Below, one piece after another: positions 16,026 through 23,028 of a DNA stretch of 29,308 nt (its first letter is position 1; the number at the start of each line of letters is the position of its first letter). Position numbers and translations under genes: made by a program. This stretch comes from a virus. The stretch spans positions 1-29,308 of the IMG/VR virus record IMGVR_UViG_3300037245_001036, one strand, 5' to 3'. The notes beneath the pieces are model-generated. The model ran no database searches, had not been told where the DNA came from, and saw nothing but the letters and a program-made list of their open reading frames with translations.

Positions 16026-16157
16026 ATGGAAACTTTAAAAGATGTAATGGATCAAGTATTAATAAGTATTAAAAAGAAAATGATTGAATATGATGCACTG
16101 TATATAAAAGCTCATATAGAAAATGACAGAATCAATGGTGAAACGTATATGCTATAA
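16026..16157 (+). CDS. Hypothetical small early protein (43 aa)
   Basis: An ATG with a good ribosome site (AGAAGGA, six bases before) opens a 43-aa frame, METLKDVMDQVLISIKKKMI and onward, ending ETYMLx with TAA at 16155-16157. The sequence is amphipathic and probably two helices. It lies between the structured RNA and the origin-like region, in line with the early genes. No family is recognised. Confidence 0.6.
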   Translation: METLKDVMDQVLISIKKKMIEYDALYIKAHIENDRINGETYML

Positions 16158-16193
16158 GGTGCTAAATTAGGGTAGTTTATTCCCCCAAAAAAG

Positions 16194-16232
16194 TGGACCA
16201 CCCTAATGGACCACCCATACGGTCCACCCCTA
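16194..16232 (+). repeat. Iteron array 1 (three 13-bp units)
   Basis: Units start at 16194 (TGGACCACCCTAA), 16207 (TGGACCACCCATA) and 16220 (CGGTCCACCCCTA), in exact 13-base phase. The second and third also form an inverted pair, TGGACC and GGTCCA. Together with flanking bases, 16192-16215 matches 16284-16307 with one mismatch in 24. Confidence 0.88.
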
Positions 16233-16285
16233 ACAACTAATTAACGTGATACCTAAGCAATTAATAAAGGTACAATAAATAATAG

Positions 16286-16324
16286 TGGACCACCCTAATG
16301 AACCACCATATTGGACCGTATTAC
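16286..16324 (+). repeat. Iteron array 2 (three 13-bp units)
   Basis: Units start at 16286 (TGGACCACCCTAA), 16299 (TGAACCACCATAT) and 16312 (TGGACCGTATTAC), again in exact 13-base phase. The units decay in similarity towards the initiator gene. Confidence 0.85.
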
Positions 16325-16404
16325 AATAACAAGTACTTACAATAACAAAAGACTTATGTGGTTGTGACTTTAAAATTAACAATTCTAAAGAAGGAGAAAA
16401 TGCT

Positions 16405-17088
16405 ATGAATGAAGGATTTATTTCTATACACAGAAAAATAGAGGAGAATCGAATACTAAAAGGTAGTCTATTCAAATTAGGTATATGGAATCATTTATTA
16501 CTTAACGCTACCCATCAGACATACAAGACCAAACAATATGGATTTACTATAGAGCGTGGTCAACTGATAACTAGTAAACGTATCATAGGAGCCAAGTATA
16601 ATGAAGCTCCTAGCAAGGTATATAGGTTTCTAACTCAATTAGTCAAAGCTAAGATGATAACAATGGAAACTATAACTACTAAACTAGGTACTATATCATT
16701 AGTGACAATATGTAAATACGATACATTCCAAACACAGAATGGTATTACTGAATCTAAGTCACCTAATAATCAATACAAAAATATAATCGATTACTTGAAT
16801 GAAAAGATAGGTACTAACTATAAACATACTACTGATGAAACTAAAAGACTTATCAATGCAAGATATAATGATGGTTTCACTTATGATGATTTTATCAAAG
16901 CAATAGATAATGCTCATAATCATTGGAAGGATCAATTCAATGGACTAAAGAATATGAAACCAAAGACATTGTTTAATGGAAGTTTTGAAGGTAGAAGCAA
17001 TGGTACAGCTTATAATTGGGAAAATACAGATACACCATCACCTAAGAAAAGAATTATTAAAAATGAATTTATAGACAATAGAGAATAA
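16405..17088 (+). CDS. Phage replisome organiser / initiator (227 aa)
   Basis: The N-terminal domain (1-~110) is a winged helix of the phage replisome-organiser type, with FISIHRKIEENRILKGS, the diagnostic RGQLITSKR at 51-59, and a recognition helix around SKVYRFLTQLVKAKMI. The C-terminal part (~126-195) matches the Phg_2220_C pattern, IIDYLNEKIGTNYK, then FTYDDFIKAIDNAHNHW and LKNMKPKTLF. Such proteins bind the origin and load the helicase. It is encoded directly beside the iterons, which are its most likely binding sites, and 20 bases before the helicase gene. The C-terminal ~30 residues are polar and may contact the helicase. Confidence 0.88.
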   Translation: MNEGFISIHRKIEENRILKGSLFKLGIWNHLLLNATHQTYKTKQYGFTIERGQLITSKRIIGAKYNEAPSKVYRFLTQLVKAKMITMETITTKLGTISLVTICKYDTFQTQNGITESKSPNNQYKNIIDYLNEKIGTNYKHTTDETKRLINARYNDGFTYDDFIKAIDNAHNHWKDQFNGLKNMKPKTLFNGSFEGRSNGTAYNWENTDTPSPKKRIIKNEFIDNRE

Positions 17089-17107
17089 AAAAAAGGAGAA
17101 TTATATT

Positions 17108-18532
17108 ATGGATAACAATTTAATGGAATTAGCAAATGAAAGTATTAATAATAAAGATTTTACAGTAAATAGGTTATATGAAATAGGTATGGATGAATGG
17201 AAAGCACCAAAGTATGAAATGGAAAGAAACGTATTAGCATTTATATTAAGTTCTTATAATAATTATGGTATCAACAAGTGTCAATACATATTAGAACCTA
17301 CTGACTTCTTATGTTTTAAGCATAAACAGATGTACACATTTATGTTATACCTACACAAATTAAATAAAAAATTAGATACAAGTACACTAGCTGAAGCATA
17401 CAGAGATAATAAATTAGAATCTGAAGCTGATATGTTGTACTGGATGGAATTAACATCATCAATACCAACTATAGAGCACGCTAATGAATACATCAAAGCA
17501 GTTAAAGATATTAGTTGTAAGCTAACATTAAAGAATGAATGTATAAGAATCAATAATAATGATTCAATTACCTTAGAGGACAAATTAGAGGGTATTCAAA
17601 GGTTATTACGTGACCTACCTATAGTTAGTAATACCAAGTTAGAAAGTTTATATAAATCTAAACTACCTGAAGCAAATGATAATTTGATAAATGGTAAAGA
17701 AAAGGTAGACTATTTAATAACTCAATTCAAAGCATTAGATAAAGTATCAAAATTGACAAATGGATCATTGACAGTAATAGCTGCTGATACAGGAGCAGGG
17801 AAGTCAGCACTAGCACAAGGATTAGCAGGTAAATTTGTATTAGAAGGTAAACAGGTATATTTCAATACTTGTGAAATGATTGATGATGAACTAATAGAAA
17901 GAGCACAGACTAATTTTGGTCAAGTGAATTATAGTAAAATAATCAATGGTACTTGTACACCTGAAGAAGCAAAGAAAATAAAACAAAAAACCCAAATATT
18001 GATAGATGATAAAGCAGGAGATATATATACATCATTTGAAAAGGATATAGATAGACTAATAGCAAATGTAACAAAAGCATATAGACTAGGTAAAGTAGAT
18101 GTGTTAATAGTAGATTACATTCAACTGATGAAGTCCAGATTACAGCCTACAGACACTAGAAAAGCAATTACAGTAATAACAAGCTCATTAAAAGCATTAG
18201 CCTTAGAACTGAATATACCAGTTATAGCATTATCACAGTTTAGTAGAGCATCAAAAGATGCTAAGAAACGTGCACCAAGATTATCAGACCTTAAAGAGAG
18301 TTCATCAATAGAGCAGGATGCTGACAATGTATGGTTATTATTCGTACTAACAGAGGAAAGCACTATTACTGAATCAGGTGGTCACGAAACAGTCCAATTA
18401 GAAGTAGCTAAAGCTAGGAGAGGTCAGAAGTGTAGAGTACATTTAAGATTTATACCTTCTAATATGTATTTCCAAGAGGATGGAAACGGTGTCACATATC
18501 CAAAAGATTATAATGAAACTAGAGGAGAATAG
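17108..18532 (+). CDS. dnaB: Replicative DNA helicase, DnaB family (474 aa)
   Basis: This is the ring helicase that unwinds DNA at the fork. The N-terminal domain (35-~140) begins YEMERNVLAFILSS and holds EPTDFLCFKHKQMYTFM. The linker is at ~150-190, and the RecA-type C-domain runs from ~195. Walker A is ADTGAGKSA (226-234) with K232, the catalytic glutamate is E256 in NTCEM, and Walker B is LIVDYIQLM (333-341). SQFSR (376-380) and DLKESSSIEQDAD (394-406) complete the family signature. The first Gly of the usual Walker A is replaced by Ala. No primase domain is fused and none is encoded elsewhere, so host DnaG is presumably used. The ribosome site is AAGGAGAA. Confidence 0.95.
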   Translation: MDNNLMELANESINNKDFTVNRLYEIGMDEWKAPKYEMERNVLAFILSSYNNYGINKCQYILEPTDFLCFKHKQMYTFMLYLHKLNKKLDTSTLAEAYRDNKLESEADMLYWMELTSSIPTIEHANEYIKAVKDISCKLTLKNECIRINNNDSITLEDKLEGIQRLLRDLPIVSNTKLESLYKSKLPEANDNLINGKEKVDYLITQFKALDKVSKLTNGSLTVIAADTGAGKSALAQGLAGKFVLEGKQVYFNTCEMIDDELIERAQTNFGQVNYSKIINGTCTPEEAKKIKQKTQILIDDKAGDIYTSFEKDIDRLIANVTKAYRLGKVDVLIVDYIQLMKSRLQPTDTRKAITVITSSLKALALELNIPVIALSQFSRASKDAKKRAPRLSDLKESSSIEQDADNVWLLFVLTEESTITESGGHETVQLEVAKARRGQKCRVHLRFIPSNMYFQEDGNGVTYPKDYNETRGE

Positions 18533-18533
18533 A

Positions 18534-19268
18534 ATGATGAATGAAATTATAAATAAAGATTGCTATATTGGAATTAAAAGTATAGATATATCATCAGATG
18601 ATTACATTATAGTTACAGACCCACCTTTTAATATTAATTATAAATATAATACTTATAAAGATAATTTATTAGAAGAAGAATTTTATAATAAGTTAGCAAA
18701 TTTGATTAGAAACAAAATGGCAGTAATTATAATGTACCCTGAAATGTTACATAAGTTATCAGTCTATTTAGGTTATGCACCATTACGTGTTGTAAGTTGG
18801 GTATATAATTCAAATGTTTCTAAAGAGCATAGAGATATTGCATTTTATAATATAAAGCCTGATTTTAGCAAAGTTAAGCAGCCATATCAAGACCCTAAAG
18901 ACAAAAGAATTGCAAAGCTAATAGCTAATGGTAGTCTAGGTACTAATATATATGATTGGTGGCATATAAGCCAAGTAAAAAATATAAACCCAGATAAATA
19001 TAATCACCCTTGCCAAATGCCCTTACAAGTTATGAAAAATATCATAGAGTTGTTGCCTAGTGATAAAATAATAATTGATACATTTTCAGGGACAGGGACA
19101 ACATTACTAGCAGCTAAGGAATTAGATAGAAATTATATAGGATTTGAAATAGATAAAGATTATTATAAAATATGTAAAGATAGATTGAACTATATAACAC
19201 CAAATAACCAAACAAGTATATTTACTGATTTTAATAAAATAGAGGAGAAAACTAATGGGAAATATTAA
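18534..19268 (+). CDS. DNA adenine/cytosine-N4 methyltransferase, beta class (244 aa)
   Basis: This is an amino-methyltransferase using S-adenosylmethionine. The catalytic motif IV DPPF is at residues 29-32, followed by the target region, and the SAM-binding motif I FSGTGTT is at 184-190. The catalytic motif before the SAM motif marks the beta class. IGFEIDKDYYKI after motif I is the usual motif II region. An upstream in-frame ATG (18480) would overlap the helicase by 53 bases. AGAGGAGAA before the double ATG at 18534/18537 favours the shorter form. No restriction enzyme is encoded, so it most likely protects phage DNA from a host nuclease or marks the origin. The target sequence cannot be predicted. 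Confidence 0.9.
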   Translation: MMNEIINKDCYIGIKSIDISSDDYIIVTDPPFNINYKYNTYKDNLLEEEFYNKLANLIRNKMAVIIMYPEMLHKLSVYLGYAPLRVVSWVYNSNVSKEHRDIAFYNIKPDFSKVKQPYQDPKDKRIAKLIANGSLGTNIYDWWHISQVKNINPDKYNHPCQMPLQVMKNIIELLPSDKIIIDTFSGTGTTLLAAKELDRNYIGFEIDKDYYKICKDRLNYITPNNQTSIFTDFNKIEEKTNGKY

Positions 19269-19644
19269 TTTTAATACAGAGCAAAAAATATTGGGATGTA
19301 TCTTGGTGATGGAAAATCAAGGCATCCTGGAATGTATCAAGCGTGGAATCACTACAGATGATTTTAATGACATACACCACCAGAAATTATTTAAGGTTAT
19401 GAAATGGTTAGATGATAAAAAAGAATTAGTGACTTTTGAAAACATAGCTAATTTATATAAGAAACACAATAAAGAAACTGATAGAGATTTATGTATTGAT
19501 CTTGAATATTGGTTAGATATAGTTGACTTGATACCTAGTAGAAAATTCCTTAATAGTTATATAGAAGAATTTATTATGACTAACAATAATATAGCTGATT
19601 ATAATTTCGTGGTACAAAATAGTAACAAGTCCTTGACTTTATAA
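19255..19644 (+). CDS. Stand-alone DnaB N-terminal-domain protein (129 aa)
   Basis: The protein aligns by eye with the N-terminal domain of the helicase encoded at 17108. EQKILGCILVMENQ matches the EMERNVLAFILSS start, TTDDFNDIHHQKLFKVMKWL matches PTDFLCFKHKQMYTFMLYL, and EYWLDIVDLIPSRKFLNSYI matches LYWMELTSSIPTIEHANEYI. It ends there, with no ATPase domain. In bacteria this domain forms the ring collar and binds primase. A free copy could recruit host DnaG, regulate ring assembly, or poison host DnaB. It overlaps the methyltransferase gene by 14 bases and has an AGAGGAGAA ribosome site. No remnant of an ATPase domain is seen downstream, so it does not look like a recently broken helicase. 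Confidence 0.78.
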   Translation: MGNINFNTEQKILGCILVMENQGILECIKRGITTDDFNDIHHQKLFKVMKWLDDKKELVTFENIANLYKKHNKETDRDLCIDLEYWLDIVDLIPSRKFLNSYIEEFIMTNNNIADYNFVVQNSNKSLTL

Positions 19645-19660
19645 ATATATATGTTATTAT
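19633..19660 (+). promoter_or_regulatory. Promoter of the second Xre gene
   Basis: TTGACT (19633-19638), a 16-base spacer and TATTAT (19655-19660) with an upstream TGT extended -10. It overlaps the end of the preceding gene. Direct repeats AGTAACAA at 19621-19628 and 19663-19670 bracket it and could be operators for the Xre protein encoded just downstream. Confidence 0.65.
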
Positions 19661-19682
19661 TAAGTAACAAAAGGTAATATAT

Positions 19683-19895
19683 ATGAAAGTAGGTGAATGG
19701 ATGACAGGAATAGAATACCAAAGAAAATGTGTCAGAAACAAGATGACCCAGAAGGAATTAGCTAAAAAAATAGGTGTATCACCAAAGACTATATCATATT
19801 GGGAAACTGGTAGAAATAAACCTAATAGTGAGCACCTATTAAAATTAGCATTGATACTGAAATGTACACCAGAATTATTATTAAAAGACTTTTAG
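19683..19895 (+). CDS. Second Xre-family regulator (70 aa, or 64 aa from 19701)
   Basis: This is an HTH-3 protein. QRKCVRNKMTQKELAKKIG is followed by the recognition region VSPKTISYWETGRNKPNSEH and the closing LLKLALILKCTPELLLKDF. It is a close structural match to the first Xre protein, but the two differ at most recognition-helix positions (SPKTISYWETG against SYQTISNYHTG), so they should read different sites. Two starts are possible: the ATG at 19683 with AAAGGTAA, or the ATG at 19701 with AGGTGA. It has its own promoter inside the early operon, so it can be expressed independently. Confidence 0.88.
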   Translation: MKVGEWMTGIEYQRKCVRNKMTQKELAKKIGVSPKTISYWETGRNKPNSEHLLKLALILKCTPELLLKDF

Positions 19896-19910
19896 GAAAG
19901 AAGGCATAAA

Positions 19911-20012
19911 ATGGATTGGATGTATTTATTTATTGGTTTAGGTGTCCTTGCTTTTCTTACATTATCAGGAATTGGTGTAGGATATTATTTTTATAACAAG
20001 ACTAAAAAATAG
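19911..20012 (+). CDS. Single-TM micropeptide (33 aa)
   Basis: The ATG follows AGAAGG by six bases and comes 15 bases after the Xre stop. The peptide starts MDWMYLFIGLGVLAFLTLSG, and a 22-residue membrane helix covers residues ~4-26. A basic tail, YNKTKK, predicts an N-out, C-in orientation. It is opposite in orientation to the 42-aa micropeptide that follows the first Xre gene. Confidence 0.65.
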   Translation: MDWMYLFIGLGVLAFLTLSGIGVGYYFYNKTKK

Positions 20013-20029
20013 GAGAGAAGGAAGAAATA

Positions 20030-20329
20030 ATGAATAAAATAAAATGTGATATGTGTAATAAAAATGATGACAGAGTAAGAATAGGCATATGTAGTGCTGG
20101 TATGAATAGTGATGGTACTTGTGGAGGATTTATTAGAAAACAAAAAAGCACCACTAAAGAAGAAACAATGAATGTAGAATTAAGTATTAAAGAATCACTA
20201 TTAGTTGAATATGCAATAATGGAAGCTATTGGTATTAATAATGTTACCAATGAAGAAACTGATACTTTAATATATATAGTAAAAAGAATAGCAAAGATAA
20301 GAAAGGAATATTATAATGAAATATTATAA
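20030..20329 (+). CDS. Possible zinc-binding small protein (99 aa)
   Basis: The N-terminus holds C6, C9, C21 and C31 in KCDMCNKNDD, GICSAG and GTCGGF, a CxxC...C...C set that could bind one zinc. The remaining ~55 residues (after a KQKSTTKEE linker) are acidic and helical. The ribosome site is GAGAAGGAAG. No family is recognised. It lies among host-takeover-type small genes, and its end overlaps the next gene by 14 bases. Confidence 0.6.
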   Translation: MNKIKCDMCNKNDDRVRIGICSAGMNSDGTCGGFIRKQKSTTKEETMNVELSIKESLLVEYAIMEAIGINNVTNEETDTLIYIVKRIAKIRKEYYNEIL

Positions 20330-20570
20330 AGTAGTTGATGGTCTTACAATGACAGACCTTGATCCAGAATTACACGAATTAGAATTATATGATGGAAGTG
20401 TATTAGGTTTAGAATACCAAAACAATATACTATGTAGGTCAGATGGGATGCCAATGTTTGTCTATGATGAATCACTAAACTTGAAACCATTATTAGACCA
20501 TCCTAGTCCAGGTGAGAGAGCTCACGGATTCAATATTATAATAGAAATTAGAGAGAGGTTACAACTATGA
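20316..20570 (+). CDS. Hypothetical early protein (84 aa)
   Basis: No family is recognised. The protein is acidic in its first half (MTDLDPELHELELYDGSVLG) and carries DHPSPGERAHGFNIIIEIR near the end. The start overlaps the preceding gene, with AAAGGAA as ribosome site, and the stop overlaps the HNH gene start, so all three are tightly coupled. Confidence 0.6.
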   Translation: MKYYKVVDGLTMTDLDPELHELELYDGSVLGLEYQNNILCRSDGMPMFVYDESLNLKPLLDHPSPGERAHGFNIIIEIRERLQL

Positions 20571-21127
20571 AAAATTATGAAAATTTATGTACTACAGATT
20601 TACAAAATGAGATATGGAAAGATATTAAAGATTTTGAAGGGTTATATCAAGCAAGTAATAAAGGTAGAATAAAAAGCCTACCTAAAATCAGAAGAAAAGG
20701 TAGAAGCAACGAAACTATAATTATGAAGCAAAGAAAATCACCTAGAGGATATTTAAGGGTCAACTTATCATCAGAGAATGTTAAAACGGACTTTAGGGTA
20801 CATAATTTAGTCTTAGCAGCGTTTTCACCGAATCCAGATAATAAACCTTGTTGCAATCACGATAATGGTGTTAAAACTGATAATGAGAGTAGCAATCTTT
20901 ATTGGGTAACATATAGTGAAAATACCATACACGCTATAGAAACTGGTCTAATGCCTATAAGATTTGCAAATGGTCCTAATGCTAAATTAGATTGGGTCAA
21001 AGTAGGAATATTAAGAAGTTTAAAAGATAAATTATCTAAAAAAGAAATAGCTACAATATTTGATATCACATTAGGTCAGGTATATCGAATATTAAATAAC
21101 AAAAGATGGGTAGTGGAAAATGAATAA
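20567..21127 (+). CDS. NUMOD4-HNH homing endonuclease (186 aa)
   Basis: Residues 15-38 (EIWKDIKDFEGLYQASNKGR and on to SLP) are a NUMOD4 motif. Residues 60-125 are an HNH nuclease fold, with GYLRVNL, H79 in RVHNLVLAAFSPNP, then CCNHDNG (95-101) with H98, and SNLYWVTYSENTIHA. Residues ~150-180 (LSKKEIATIFDITLGQVYRI) are a C-terminal HTH for site recognition. Domain order and length are typical of free-standing phage homing endonucleases. These cut genomes lacking the gene and so spread by repair. No intron is apparent around it. Its start overlaps the upstream stop and its end overlaps the next start. Confidence 0.92.
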   Translation: MKNYENLCTTDLQNEIWKDIKDFEGLYQASNKGRIKSLPKIRRKGRSNETIIMKQRKSPRGYLRVNLSSENVKTDFRVHNLVLAAFSPNPDNKPCCNHDNGVKTDNESSNLYWVTYSENTIHAIETGLMPIRFANGPNAKLDWVKVGILRSLKDKLSKKEIATIFDITLGQVYRILNNKRWVVENE

Positions 21128-22049
21128 AGAAAAGGTATCTAAGTATCTAAGTAGTAAAGGATTCAAAAATGACCTAATAACTGGTATAGTAACATTCCTA
21201 GCAATAATATTAATGTTGCTGTATAACTTTATGAAAAGTGGATTCAAATTAGATAACTATACAGACCCAGCATATTATGTAGATTCGATATTCTTAATAG
21301 TTGTATTATGGTTATTAAGATATGCCTGGTCTAATAGAGCAAAATATACTTTTAGAAATAGTCCTAAATATACAGTAGAAATGGATATAATAAATGGATG
21401 TAGAGATATGATAGAATTACAGGACAGTGAGAATAAATCCCAAGTAGTTATAGATGATCTTAATAGAGAGCGTAAATTAAAAAAGTATCGTACAGTATTA
21501 TCAAATGAGATAATAGAAATAGATAAAAAATTACATAAATTAGAAATGAAAAAAGATTCTAAAAGGAATCTTAGAAAATCAAGTAAGTTAAAAAAGGAGC
21601 GTGACCTATTATCTGATAGAAGGAAATTAGTAGATGATTCTGCTAATGGTAAAGATACCACATTAGATATTGAAGATATAGCAGTAGAGTATCAGCCTTT
21701 ATCTAAAGCTGTATTATTCAGTGAAGCATCAAGTATATCAATAGATGATGAATTAATAATGAATACTAGCAAGGTATTTTATAAAAGGAATTTTAAGACT
21801 AATATTATGACTACAATTATATCATTAATGTTAGTAGGTTTATCAATGGATGCAGCAATCAGTGGTGATTGGTTTAGATTATTTATGATGATATCTTTAG
21901 GAGTAGCTACAGCATTGTTATCATATACTTCTATGATGAATATAGAAAAGTATGAAAATCTACCACTCGTTAGAAAACGTAAAGAATATGTAATACAAAT
22001 AATTAGAATATGTGGATTTGCACCCCAAAATAAAAAGGACAGTAATTAA
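21120..22049 (+). CDS. Four-TM protein with cytoplasmic coiled coil (309 aa)
   Basis: Hydrophobic segments are at ~18-37, ~54-69, ~229-246 and ~252-270. Between the second and third lies a 155-residue region whose residues ~112-172 are a Lys/Glu/Arg-rich coiled coil (RKLKKYRTVLSNEIIEIDKK and following). No family is recognised. Membrane anchoring plus a long coiled coil could serve DNA-replication attachment to the membrane, superinfection exclusion or lysis control. It overlaps the HNH gene by eight bases, and its TAA stop overlaps the stop of the convergent gene. Confidence 0.7.
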   Translation: MNKEKVSKYLSSKGFKNDLITGIVTFLAIILMLLYNFMKSGFKLDNYTDPAYYVDSIFLIVVLWLLRYAWSNRAKYTFRNSPKYTVEMDIINGCRDMIELQDSENKSQVVIDDLNRERKLKKYRTVLSNEIIEIDKKLHKLEMKKDSKRNLRKSSKLKKERDLLSDRRKLVDDSANGKDTTLDIEDIAVEYQPLSKAVLFSEASSISIDDELIMNTSKVFYKRNFKTNIMTTIISLMLVGLSMDAAISGDWFRLFMMISLGVATALLSYTSMMNIEKYENLPLVRKRKEYVIQIIRICGFAPQNKKDSN

Positions 22050-22059
22050 TGCCCTTTTT
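22032..22059. terminator. Bidirectional terminator over the convergent stop codons
   Basis: A 28-base dyad is centred at 22045.5: AAAAAGG and CCTTTTT arms, CA/TG, two mismatches, and the palindrome TAATTA at the centre. Both transcripts end in a T-run (plus strand 22055-22060; minus strand from the A-run 22036-22032). The TAA of the plus gene (22047-22049) and the TAA of the minus gene (22048-22046) lie inside it. Confidence 0.75.
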
Positions 22060-22498
22060 TCTTATTGGTTTTAAATGATTCTGTAATTAATAAAACATAT
22101 CCTGTTGCTACCTCCATCAGTACTAATATAAAGGTGAATGAAACCTGTTCTAAGAATTGTGTAGTGGTTTCTAATTTATTATTTATGTACTGTGCCATAT
22201 CTAATAATATCACTCCTAACGCATCTGAACCCTGCCATAGTATAAATAACACCACTATGGTCTTAGATGCCCTCCAAATGAGCCTAGCAGTCCTCTGTGC
22301 ATCTTTAAATTCTGCATCTATAAACCTCAATACAATTATAACTATAGCTAACACTACTACTATAATTATAAAGTTTGTAGAATAGTCAGCTCTTTTGGTA
22401 GCTTCTAATATATCCCAATTAGGAAATAATATAAAATAAACTGTGACTAAAGGAAGTATAAAACAAGTATATGCTAATGTTCTAAATAGCATTTTCAT
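22046..22498 (-). CDS. Four-TM protein at the end of the late operon (150 aa), holin candidate
   Basis: Membrane segments are predicted at ~5-25 (LAYTCFILPLVTVYFIL), ~42-60 (NFIIIVVVLAIVIIVLRFI), ~76-97 (IVVLFILWQGSDALGVILL) and ~115-137. The C-terminus is basic (FKTNKKKGH). It is the last gene of the late operon, a usual place for a lysis cassette, but no endolysin is next to it. It is longer and has more segments than most holins, so an envelope or exclusion function is also possible. The ribosome site is GGGAGG, three bases after the preceding gene. Confidence 0.6.
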   Translation of the reverse strand: MKMLFRTLAYTCFILPLVTVYFILFPNWDILEATKRADYSTNFIIIVVVLAIVIIVLRFIDAEFKDAQRTARLIWRASKTIVVLFILWQGSDALGVILLDMAQYINNKLETTTQFLEQVSFTFILVLMEVATGYVLLITESFKTNKKKGH

Positions 22499-22501
22499 AA
22501 T

Positions 22502-23026
22502 TTAACCTCCCTGATTATTTTCTTTTGGGTATTCCATATTGTCAAAGAAATTTTTAGCTGCTCCTTTGACTTCTGAACCAACACCATCTACAGCTTTATT
22601 TAATAATTGCTCACCTGATTCTAATAAATTGTCAATGAATCCAGTTCCATCATTTGCTAAATCTTCTAATGATGAACCTAAGCCTTTAGCTACTTCTTTT
22701 ATTTTAGTATCTTTTATCAATTCATCTAAGAATTTTACACCTTCATTAGAATGTAGGGCTTTTTCCTGTGTTTCAATAAGTGCTAATGTTTTTAGTTTAG
22801 CTTCTGGATCAACTTGTAAAGCGTATTTTTCTTTGTTTCTCTGAATGTCAGATAATAATATTGCATCCATTTTTTTATTCATATCTTTTTGCAGGAATAA
22901 TTTTGTCATCTGGAATTTTTGGAATAGTCCTTTAATAGCTTTATAAGCCATAACACCTACTGTAACCCCACCACCTGTACCTAATATTGGTAGATATTGA
23001 TTAACTAATTGAATAAATTTATCCAT
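22502..23026 (-). CDS. Hydrophobic-helix plus coiled protein (174 aa)
   Basis: Residues ~12-32 (YLPILGTGGGVTVGVMAYKA) are a Gly-rich hydrophobic stretch able to span or insert into a membrane. Residues 40-110 are charged helices (KMDAILLSDIQRNKEKYA), and the C-terminal 60 residues are amphipathic with Gly/Asp hinges (GLGSSLEDLANDGTGFIDNL). The pattern resembles the 203-aa tail protein, and it may be an ejected or membrane-associated virion protein, or part of lysis. No family is recognised. It is two bases from the upstream gene's stop and has an AGAAGGAG ribosome site. Confidence 0.5.
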   Translation of the reverse strand: MDKFIQLVNQYLPILGTGGGVTVGVMAYKAIKGLFQKFQMTKLFLQKDMNKKMDAILLSDIQRNKEKYALQVDPEAKLKTLALIETQEKALHSNEGVKFLDELIKDTKIKEVAKGLGSSLEDLANDGTGFIDNLLESGEQLLNKAVDGVGSEVKGAAKNFFDNMEYPKENNQGG

Positions 23027-23028
23027 TT

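Larger units (their letters stand above)
16158..16404. other. Origin-of-replication-like region with two iteron arrays
   Basis: This 247-base gap holds two arrays of three 13-base units, an AT-rich spacer (16232-16283), a pair of exact 12-base direct repeats TTACAATAACAA (16321-16332, 16337-16348), and an inverted pair ATTAGGGT/ACCCTAAT (16166-16173, 16200-16207). The gene for the replisome organiser starts immediately after, with ribosome site AAGGAG. GC-rich iterons beside an AT-rich unwinding zone and the initiator gene are the hallmarks of a replication origin. Confidence 0.72.

Noticed and set aside
16194-16324. CRISPR-like repeats
   Set aside because: Units are 13 bases in direct phase with no unique spacers of constant length. 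They fit iterons.
16230-16475. Minus-strand 81-aa frame across the origin region
   Set aside because: It runs antisense through the iterons and into the initiator gene and has no matching operon context. It is a chance frame.
18480-18533. Longer methyltransferase start at 18480
   Set aside because: It would overlap the helicase by 53 bases without a ribosome site, while AGAGGAGAA precedes the double ATG at 18534.
15366-22049. Integrase or partition genes expected for a temperate phage
   Set aside because: Every sizeable frame in the early region was inspected and none shows recombinase catalytic residues or a ParA Walker motif.
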